NCBI GenBank assembly: GCA_009776695.1
Contig: WRNI01000053.1
Location: 1 to 8,838 of the forward strand
From: Methanomassiliicoccaceae archaeon
Lineage (GTDB): Archaea > Thermoplasmatota > Thermoplasmata > Methanomassiliicoccales > Methanomethylophilaceae
DNA: 8,838 nt
Direction of reading: 5' to 3'
The position numbers were made by a program, and so were the translations under genes. Of this stretch, positions 1 through 5,108 are shown piece by piece; position 1 is the first letter of the stretch; each line of letters opens with the position of its first letter. Under the pieces are notes generated by a model that was not told the DNA's origin, did not search any database, and saw only the letters and a list, made by a program, of their open reading frames with translations.

Positions 1-1263
1 GCCCGTCCTCAGCCACAGCGGCGTGTGGGCGATACCGCAATGGTTCGAAGGCAGTACGCCGCCCTCCTCGAGCGCCACGTATACCCAGTAGTAGTAGTAT
101 GAGCCGTTGAACAGGTTATAGAAATAATTGGTTGAATTTATAGCCGAAACGGTCGCACTGCTGCCGTCGACCGTGCTGCCGCTGCCGTCATCAATTGGCG
201 TACCGACACCGTTCACGCTTACTTTCATGCCATTGAAGGCCACGTTATTATCCAAATGCGAAGAGAAAGGATAAAGATATCCCGCAACGCGCCCAATGCT
301 CACTACAGCGGTGACGTCACATGCGACTGTCACGCTCGGATTCAATGCGGCACAGTGGTCGACGAATGACAGGGAGCTGCTCATATTTCCTGCTATCCCT
401 CCTACGTTGACGTCTGCCCCTGTTGCCGCTGAACTGACTGCTATCATGCTTGTGGAATAGCAGCCTTGGATCGACGCCGCGCCGACCAGCTGGCCGGCGA
501 TACCGCCCACATATATGAGGGATGAGGTGCTGCGGACGATGATCTCACCCGCAGAGTAGCAGCCTGTTATGGAACCGTACATTGTTTGTGTGTCGTCGAC
601 CCTGCCCACTATCCCTCCTACGCAGAAAGTGCCGCTCACCGTGCCTTCGAAATGACATCCCGACATCTCCATCATACCGCCCAGAGTGGTGTATCGGCCA
701 GCTATCCCTCCGGCAATGCCGTTGCCTATGATGACCGTGCCCAGAACGCCGAGGTTTTGAATGTAGCCTCCGTCCGAAGCGTTGACCGAACCGAACAGAC
801 CGCCGTAACCGGCGGACATGTCGTTCATGTAAAGTCCTGTTATCTCATGATCCCCACCATTGAAAATGCCTCTGAACACGCTGGTGTTTTGGCCTATGGG
901 TATCCATCCCTTTCCGTTGTTGAACGCGGTGTTCTCGGCACCGTAACAGGAGAGGTCGATGTCATTGTCAATGTGAACGGACCTGCCGCTGAAATCTTCG
1001 CCATCGTTCACCAGTCTGGCAAGCCCGGCCAGCTGGTCGGCGTTGGAAATATTAAAGTTCGTGGTCCCGCTATTGTACCAACTTGTGTCGGGAATGCCTG
1101 TGTATCCCGGTACTGCGCCAAGCGCGTACGTCCCGCCGTCGGCGTCATCCGATGCGACATCGTTGGGAATGACGCTGATGACCGCCGTCGCGGTCATTAC
1201 GAATGCTATCGCGAGCGTCAGCCACTTTGTTCTCTTTCTGCTGAGCGTGTCTTTTGTCCTCAT
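1..1263 (-). CDS. GLUG-repeat surface protein, N-terminal part (3' end outside window)
   Basis: This is an open frame of 421 codons with no stop before the left edge, so the C-terminus is missing. The ATG at 1263 has a Shine-Dalgarno sequence, GGAGAG, six bases upstream. Residues 1-13 are basic and residues 14-32 are hydrophobic (WLTLAIAFVMTATAVISVI), which gives a signal peptide or N-terminal anchor. Residues 60-175 match the usual opening of GLUG adhesin-like proteins: W62/Y63, F70-N-I, ADQLAGLARLVN at 75-86, a DIDLS strand at 101-105, WIPIG at 120-124, FRGIFNGGDHEITGL at 130-144, then YGGLFG. GLUG-like units follow from about 184 (AGGIAG), 215 (VGGIVG), 252 (VGGIAG) and 287 (VGGIAG). The second and third have GCY about 12-20 residues later. 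A run of four tyrosines lies at 389-392. Proteins of this layout are common in gut bacteria and gut methanogens, where they are thought to mediate adhesion. The ligand is unknown, and anchor or InlB-type repeats may lie beyond the edge. Confidence 0.85.
   Translation of the reverse strand, partial: MRTKDTLSRKRTKWLTLAIAFVMTATAVISVIPNDVASDDADGGTYALGAVPGYTGIPDTSWYNSGTTNFNISNADQLAGLARLVNDGEDFSGRSVHIDNDIDLSCYGAENTAFNNGKGWIPIGQNTSVFRGIFNGGDHEITGLYMNDMSAGYGGLFGSVNASDGGYIQNLGVLGTVIIGNGIAGGIAGRYTTLGGMMEMSGCHFEGTVSGTFCVGGIVGRVDDTQTMYGSITGCYSAGEIIVRSTSSLIYVGGIAGQLVGAASIQGCYSTSMIAVSSAATGADVNVGGIAGNMSSSLSFVDHCAALNPSVTVACDVTAVVSIGRVAGYLYPFSSHLDNNVAFNGMKVSVNGVGTPIDDGSGSTVDGSSATVSAINSTNYFYNLFNGSYYYYWVYVALEEGGVLPSNHCGIAHTPLWLRTG
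88..99. repeat. Four-copy GTA/TAC triplet repeat inside the surface-protein gene
   Basis: Four perfect copies of GTA on the plus strand read as four TAC codons (Tyr 389-392) in the surface-protein frame, followed by Trp393. Gain or loss of a unit would keep the frame and change only the number of tyrosines. The tract is too short to call a contingency locus. Confidence 0.5.
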
Positions 1264-1269
1264 TGATAT

Positions 1270-1275
1270 CTCTCC
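1270..1275 (-). promoter_or_regulatory. Ribosome binding site of the surface-protein gene
   Basis: The minus strand reads GGAGAG followed by six bases and then ATG at 1263. This is a good match to an archaeal Shine-Dalgarno sequence at the right distance. It fixes the start of the surface protein ahead of a well-formed signal sequence. Confidence 0.7.
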
Positions 1276-1599
1276 GTTGTTCTATGATCCTTTTGATGCT
1301 GCTGAAGAACGGCGTTGTCCGCCGATGCTGAAAATGCTGTATGAAAAATTATCGGGTGCGCGGCATGAGCATTTCTCCCGATGTGCGAACGAATGTTCGG
1401 AAAATGACTGAAAAATGATAACTGACGCATGGGAGCGATTATCTCAGATGCTGTCACCGATGGCGTGATAACGGTCGCGAAGCTTTCTGCCTCCTCCCCG
1501 TTCGGGGCCGTCCCGTTCATCGCCATGCCGTCACTTTCCTCTTACCGCGTACAGAAACGATGTCTCTCGCATCGTATGTGGCAGTAACGGGGTTGATTC

Positions 1600-1607
1600 T
1601 ATTTAAG
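1600..1607. promoter_or_regulatory. TATA-like element, possibly bidirectional
   Basis: The plus strand reads TATTTAAG. The minus strand reads CTTAAATA, which is close to the archaeal TATA consensus. On the minus strand it would start a transcript near 1575, giving the surface-protein gene a leader of about 310 bases. On the plus strand it would start near 1630 and give aIF5A a leader of about 120 bases that includes the hairpin at 1635-1662. The direction of use cannot be decided from sequence alone. Confidence 0.4.
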
Positions 1608-1634
1608 AAAATGGTCACTGGCTGTCACCGTTAT

Positions 1635-1662
1635 GCATATGTCTGCGGCTTAACAGATATGC
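1635..1662 (+). other. Bulged hairpin in the aIF5A upstream region
   Basis: GCATA (1635-1639) pairs with TATGC (1658-1662), and TCTG (1642-1645) pairs with CAGA (1654-1657). There is a two-base bulge (TG, 1640-1641) and an eight-base loop. A four-codon ORF, ATG TCT GCG GCT TAA, lies at 1639-1653 within it. The element sits just downstream of the start predicted for the 1600-1607 TATA box read on the plus strand. It could be a leader structure, an operator, or chance. Confidence 0.3.
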
Positions 1663-1714
1663 GGATCGCCGGTGCACATGACAGTACCGGAAGGACGGTC
1701 CGCGTATGAACAAA

Positions 1715-1722
1715 TATTTAAG
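1715..1722 (+). promoter_or_regulatory. TATA box of the aIF5A-agmatinase unit
   Basis: TATTTAAG, within an A/T run that begins at 1712, is centred about 33 bases upstream of the aIF5A ATG at 1751. Archaeal transcription usually starts about 25 bases downstream of the box, so the leader would be under about 10 bases. The box lies downstream of the alternative in-frame ATG at 1706. This argues for the 1751 start if this is the main promoter. Confidence 0.6.
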
Positions 1723-1750
1723 CGTTGTACAGATAGAGGAAACGATCACA

Positions 1751-2128
1751 ATGTGGGAGCAGAAAGAAGTAAGAGAGCTTAAGGTCGGAAGGTACCTGAA
1801 CATAGACGGTGAGCCGTGCAAGATCATTTCGATGACAACTTCGAAACCGGGAAAGCACGGATCGGCGAAGGCAAGCATCGAAGCGGCGAGCATATTCACC
1901 GGCGCAAAAAAGTCATTGATCTCGCCGGTGAGCTCTAAAGTGCAGGTTCCGATGATCGACAAACGTAAGGGTCAGATATTGTCGATACGCGGCGATGAGA
2001 TACAGCTCATGGACCTTGAGACGTTCGAAACGTTCAACATGGCCATCAACGACGATCATGAAAGCGAACTCGTCGAGGGCGGCGAAGTGATGTATCTCGT
2101 GGCGATGGGAAGACAGAGACTGATGTGA
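1751..2128 (+). CDS. eif5a: Translation factor aIF5A (hypusine-containing)
   Basis: This is a 125-residue protein, the normal archaeal length. It binds the ribosome and helps peptide-bond formation at stalling sequences such as polyproline. The N-terminal SH3-like domain (about 1-70) carries the loop TSKPGKHGSAK. Lys35 in PGKHG is the residue that becomes deoxyhypusine or hypusine. The C-terminal OB fold (about 71-125) begins near RKGQILSI. I chose ATG 1751 (MWEQKEVRELK) because it gives the family's usual N-terminus and lies just downstream of a TATA box. A further in-frame ATG at 1706 would add 15 residues with no family counterpart. GAGGA at 1736-1740 is ten bases before the start. The stop codon TGA shares its last base with the ATG of the agmatinase, so the two are probably translationally coupled. 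No deoxyhypusine synthase gene is in the window. Confidence 0.95.
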   Translation: MWEQKEVRELKVGRYLNIDGEPCKIISMTTSKPGKHGSAKASIEAASIFTGAKKSLISPVSSKVQVPMIDKRKGQILSIRGDEIQLMDLETFETFNMAINDDHESELVEGGEVMYLVAMGRQRLM

Positions 2129-2979
2129 TGTTCGGTCTCACGTTCGCGGATGCCGATTCGACGTACACGGATGCCGATATCGTCATATACGGTGTTCCGT
2201 ACGACAGAACGTCATCTTTCAGATCTGGGTCCCGTGAAGCGCCAAGTACCGTCAGAAGAGCGTCTTACGGATTCGAAGTTAAACATTTTGAGCATTCTCC
2301 TGTTCCGGACATCCGAATGCATGACTTCGGCGACCTTGACGATCATCTGCGTCCCGAGGATATGATGGGTGAGATAGAATTTTCTGTCGCTCCCGCGGTG
2401 AAAGATAAGAAGTTCACCGTTGCGATAGGCGGTGAACATTCGGTAACATCGCCTATCGTTAAGCAATACGGCAGCGTTTCCGTGATATCGGTGGACGCAC
2501 ATCTTGATTCACGCGACGAGTTCATGGGCAGCCCGTACAGCCACGCGTGCGTTATGAGACGCTGTTCCGACATCGTCGGCATCGATAATGTGTTCGTTCT
2601 CGGTGTACGGTCGATAAGCGAGGAGGAACTTGATCGCGACGATGTGATACCCCACATAACATCGTACGATATCACGGAGAAAGGAATGCAGAAAGCGATC
2701 GATATCGCTTTGGATTCTGTGAAGAATGAGAAAATTTATCTGACGATCGATATAGACGGCATCGATCCCGCCTTCGCGCCCGGAACCGGGACGCCTGAAC
2801 CTTTCGGGCTGCTGCCGATAGATGTTAAAAGACTGATGAACGCGATCGGTGAACGTCTCGTCGGTATGGATGTCGTTGAGATATCGCCGCCGTACGATCA
2901 CAGTAACGTCACGTCGGTACTTGGCGCCAGACTGATAAAAGAAGGCATCTCAATATACGCGAAGCACCACATCAGTTAA
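2128..2979 (+). CDS. speB: Agmatinase-family ureohydrolase
   Basis: This 283-residue member of the arginase/agmatinase superfamily probably hydrolyses agmatine to putrescine and urea. The binuclear manganese ligands are all present: His104 in GGEHSVT, Asp123, His125 and Asp127 in SVDAHLDS, and Asp208 and Asp210 in TIDIDGIDPAFAPGTGTP. That last block is typical of agmatinases. His139 in YSHACVMRR corresponds to the substrate-region His, although this segment differs from the bacterial SHGT form. The ATG at 2128 shares its A with the aIF5A stop. A GTG at 2125 is an alternative start that adds one residue. No close ribosome binding site is visible, which fits coupling to aIF5A. An agmatinase-like enzyme has been linked to aIF5A modification in Haloferax (established knowledge, recalled), so a role in that pathway is plausible. 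The exact substrate is inferred. The 3' end overlaps the opposing mutase gene by eight bases. Confidence 0.9.
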   Translation: MFGLTFADADSTYTDADIVIYGVPYDRTSSFRSGSREAPSTVRRASYGFEVKHFEHSPVPDIRMHDFGDLDDHLRPEDMMGEIEFSVAPAVKDKKFTVAIGGEHSVTSPIVKQYGSVSVISVDAHLDSRDEFMGSPYSHACVMRRCSDIVGIDNVFVLGVRSISEEELDRDDVIPHITSYDITEKGMQKAIDIALDSVKNEKIYLTIDIDGIDPAFAPGTGTPEPFGLLPIDVKRLMNAIGERLVGMDVVEISPPYDHSNVTSVLGARLIKEGISIYAKHHIS

Positions 2980-4315
2980 AACTTTCAAGGAACTGCTTCG
3001 CCTTCGCTTCCGCTTCGTTCGCTCTTCGTACAGCAACATCTTTGTCCTTGGATTCCGAATATATCCTGAACTTCGGTTCCGTTCCGGACGGCCTCGCGAG
3101 TACCCAGCCGTCGCCGTATATCATCTTCAGACCGTCGGTCCTGTCCGTTTTGACGTCTTTGTACACGGCGGCCAGATGCTCCAGGAGCTTTTCCTTGACG
3201 GCATCCGGGCAATCTGTCTTCCGCTTTTCCGTATGATATGACGGCAGCGATGACAGCTGCTTCGATAACGGTCCGTTCTTTGCGATGCATTCCATCATCT
3301 TAGCAGCTGCCATTGCACCGTCGCGGCATAATTGGTGCTCCGCAAATATCATACCGCCGTTCTCCTCCCCGCCGAATATTGCATCGTTCTCGAGCATCAC
3401 CCTGGCCACCGTCGGTGAGCCTACGGCTGTACGTATTACCGTGCCGCCGTTCTCGTTAACAACGTCATCGACCATCGACGACGAACTTACCGGCGTCACG
3501 ACAATTCCGCTCTTCTTTGATAATATGTACTTTGCCATTACCGAAAGGCTTTTGTCGCCCCCTACGAATTTACCGTCGTCAGCGACGAACATCGCCCTGT
3601 CGGCGTCGCCGTCATGCGCTATTCCGAGGTCGGCATTCGTTTCCTTTACCTTTGATATCAGATCGCTGAGGTTGTCCTCTGTCGGTTCGCTGGGGTGTGA
3701 CGGTATTTTGCACACGCGGGTGTTCATTGTTATCACTTTTACGCCGAGCTTTTCCAAAAGCATCGGCGCCGATCCGAACGACGCTCCGTTGGCGCAGTCC
3801 ATCACTACCGTAAGCTTTGCGCTGCGTATCACGCTCACGTCGGTGCGTGCGATTATCGCGCCGACATAGCTTTCCGTTGCCGACGCATCGTACGTTAACG
3901 CACCGACTGAATCCCATCTGACGCATTCCGCGCCTTCCGAGAACAGTGATTCTATCTTCTCTTCGTCATCTCTCGTCAGTTCGCGGCCTGACGGTCCGAC
4001 GCACTTTATCCCGTTGAACTCCGGCGGATTGTGAGAAGCGGTTATCATAACGCCGCCGCTCAGGTTGTGCGTTCTCACATAATACTGCATGGACGGCGTC
4101 GGTGTTATTCCCAGATCAATGACATCAACGCCCGATGACATTATTCCTGACGCGGTCGCGTTCTTTATCATCGGCCCTGAATTTCTTGCGTCCGAAGCTA
4201 TGGCAACGCATCCGTTAAAAAAAATGCCTATCGCCCTTCCCAGCCTCGTTGCGAACTCCGGCGTCATGTCCCTGCCGACAACGCCTCTCACGCCGTTCGT
4301 GCCGAAGAGCCTCAT
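2972..4315 (-). CDS. glmM: Phosphoglucosamine mutase family protein
   Basis: This 447-residue alpha-D-phosphohexomutase probably interconverts glucosamine-6-phosphate and glucosamine-1-phosphate on the way to UDP-GlcNAc, used for glycans. Phosphoglucomutase or phosphomannomutase activity is also possible in this family. The N-terminus MRLFGTNGVRG is diagnostic. The phosphoserine is Ser94 in TASHNP. The Mg2+ loop is DGDADR (235-240), the sugar-binding loop is GGEENGG (315-321), and the phosphate-binding loop is RPSGTEPK (408-415). All four domains are present and the length is normal. I chose ATG 4315. A GTG at 4324 would add three residues. GGTG lies six bases before the ATG. The gene begins 12 bases after the Lsm stop and is probably transcribed with it from the TATA box at 4571-4579. 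Its end overlaps the convergent agmatinase gene. Confidence 0.92.
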   Translation of the reverse strand: MRLFGTNGVRGVVGRDMTPEFATRLGRAIGIFFNGCVAIASDARNSGPMIKNATASGIMSSGVDVIDLGITPTPSMQYYVRTHNLSGGVMITASHNPPEFNGIKCVGPSGRELTRDDEEKIESLFSEGAECVRWDSVGALTYDASATESYVGAIIARTDVSVIRSAKLTVVMDCANGASFGSAPMLLEKLGVKVITMNTRVCKIPSHPSEPTEDNLSDLISKVKETNADLGIAHDGDADRAMFVADDGKFVGGDKSLSVMAKYILSKKSGIVVTPVSSSSMVDDVVNENGGTVIRTAVGSPTVARVMLENDAIFGGEENGGMIFAEHQLCRDGAMAAAKMMECIAKNGPLSKQLSSLPSYHTEKRKTDCPDAVKEKLLEHLAAVYKDVKTDRTDGLKMIYGDGWVLARPSGTEPKFRIYSESKDKDVAVRRANEAEAKAKQFLESFN

Positions 4316-4327
4316 GCCACGCACCGG

Positions 4328-4543
4328 TCAGAGCGCCGTGATACTGACAACGTTGTTCCCGCGCAGAATAACAGTGCCGAGACGCCTCTCCTGCTCGGGA
4401 GTGCGCTCTTCCGTATCTTCAAGGACCATGTTCATGTAATCGTCGTATCCCTTCAGAACGCCTTCGAGCACCCTGCTGTCCTTCAGAAGGAGCGAGATAC
4501 GTTTATCTATCGACTTTTCAAGTAAAGCTAACGGCATGACCAT
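4328..4543 (-). CDS. lsm: Archaeal Sm-like (Lsm) RNA-binding protein
   Basis: This 71-residue protein consists of a single Sm fold, the normal size for archaeal Lsm (SmAP). Such proteins form rings, often heptamers, that bind U-rich RNA, and they are linked to RNA processing and tRNA metabolism. The Sm1 motif spans about residues 15-44, with GYDDYMNMVLEDTEE and the RNA-contacting Asn38. The Sm2 motif is GTVILRGNNVVSI (56-68), including the Arg61-Gly62-Asn63 contact triad. The ATG at 4543 is used here. An ATG at 4537 (MPLALLEK) is also possible. The gene has its own TATA box 54 bases downstream of the scpB stop. It reads into the mutase gene after 12 bases, so the two probably share a transcript separate from the condensin operon. 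Confidence 0.93.
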   Translation of the reverse strand: MVMPLALLEKSIDKRISLLLKDSRVLEGVLKGYDDYMNMVLEDTEERTPEQERRLGTVILRGNNVVSITAL

Positions 4544-4570
4544 AGTAACCGTCCGTCCATGTTGGGTAAA

Positions 4571-4579
4571 TTATATAAA
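4571..4579 (-). promoter_or_regulatory. TATA box of the lsm-glmM unit
   Basis: The minus strand reads TTTATATAA, a strong match to the archaeal TATA consensus, centred about 32 bases upstream of the Lsm ATG at 4543. The predicted leader is only about 5-10 bases, so the mRNA may be nearly leaderless. The box lies in the short gap after scpB and shows that lsm can be transcribed independently of smc-scpA-scpB. Confidence 0.65.
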
Positions 4580-4597
4580 CGTTCGTTTCGACGCTTT

Positions 4598-5107
4598 TTA
4601 TTCGTTGTGGCCCTTTTTATCAACCCTCTCTATCCATTTCTTGATGTCCGCTTTGCTTGTCCCTTCGATACCGAAGTACTCGGCGAATTTTTTGGTTGTC
4701 GTCAGTTCCAGTGTCTGACCCTTATGCCTTCCTGTTATCAGGTCCAATTCCATTAACTTGCGGACGTCGTCGTACACTCTCGCGCCGAGCGTCCTGAACA
4801 GTTCGGATTGCAGTAACGGCTGGTTGTATGCTATCGCTGCTGCGGTCCTCAGGACGCCCTTTGCTATCTCTATCTCAGAGAACTTCTCTGCGTAGTGCGC
4901 ATACTCCGACCTCAGCTGGAACGCATACTCCGCGTCGATCTTCGCTATCGTTATCGCGGAGCCCATTCTTTCATATTCGATCGCTAACGACTTAAGCGCT
5001 ACGCGCACGGCCTCTTCCGTCAGGCCCGTCTGGTTCGCTATGTCTATCACGCGAAGACCTTTGGCGCTGGCGAAGAGCGCCGCCTCAACGGCACCCCTTG
5101 CGTCCAA
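4598..5107 (-). CDS. scpB: Condensin subunit ScpB (winged-helix kite protein)
   Basis: This 169-residue protein contains two winged-helix domains, about residues 1-70 (EAALFASAKGL, then DIANQTGLTEEAVRVAL) and 80-150 (KGVLRTAAAIAYNQPLLQSEL, then the ARVYDDVRKLMELDLI wing). Family members dimerise and bind the middle of the ScpA kleisin, regulating the Smc ATPase in chromosome organisation. The IAYNQP block is a clear ScpB signature. The start is a TTG at 5107, one base after the scpA stop. No ATG or GTG upstream in this frame fits, and GGTGGT lies about five bases before the TTG as a ribosome binding site. The C-terminal tail after 150 is short and charged (KKWIERVDKK). It is the last gene of the condensin operon. 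Confidence 0.92.
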   Translation of the reverse strand: MDARGAVEAALFASAKGLRVIDIANQTGLTEEAVRVALKSLAIEYERMGSAITIAKIDAEYAFQLRSEYAHYAEKFSEIEIAKGVLRTAAAIAYNQPLLQSELFRTLGARVYDDVRKLMELDLITGRHKGQTLELTTTKKFAEYFGIEGTSKADIKKWIERVDKKGHNE

Positions 5108-5108
5108 A

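Larger units (their letters stand above)
1264..1750. other. Divergent intergenic region, no confident gene
   Basis: These 487 bases separate the minus-strand surface-protein gene from plus-strand aIF5A. They hold two identical TATTTAAG elements (1600-1607 and 1715-1722) and a bulged hairpin (1635-1662). CCGGT at 1669-1673 pairs with ACCGG at 1686-1690, GGAC-G-GTCC lies at 1693-1701, and CGAAC/GTTCG arms lie at 1386-1390 and 1395-1399. Four short (C/A)(T/G)GAAAA-type motifs lie at 1328-1336, 1341-1349, 1398-1406 and 1408-1416. A minus-strand ORF of 88 codons (1260-1526) has an ATGA overlap with the surface-protein start. It shows no domain, is rich in His, Ala and Ser, and has only a weak, distant GAGG, so I do not call it a gene. 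I see no tRNA or rRNA. Confidence 0.6.

Noticed and set aside
1043..1411. Plus-strand ORFs at 586-1266 and 1043-1411
   Set aside because: They lie opposite the surface-protein frame, which has a signal peptide, an SD sequence and GLUG motifs. Their translations show no domain and they are shadows of it.
1450..1634. Direct repeat GCTGTCACCG (1450-1459, 1621-1630) and inverted ATAACGGT/ACCGTTAT (1468-1475, 1627-1634)
   Set aside because: Matches of 8-10 bases in a region of about 450 bases are near chance level, and the copies have no regular spacing relative to a promoter.
1706..1750. 15-residue N-terminal extension of aIF5A from ATG 1706 as the main start
   Set aside because: It spans the proximal TATA box and is not part of the family's usual N-terminus. 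It is kept only as a possible minor isoform.
3285..3869. 194-codon plus-strand ORF
   Set aside because: It is antisense to the catalytic core of the mutase gene, is Ser/Thr/Pro-rich and has no recognisable motif.
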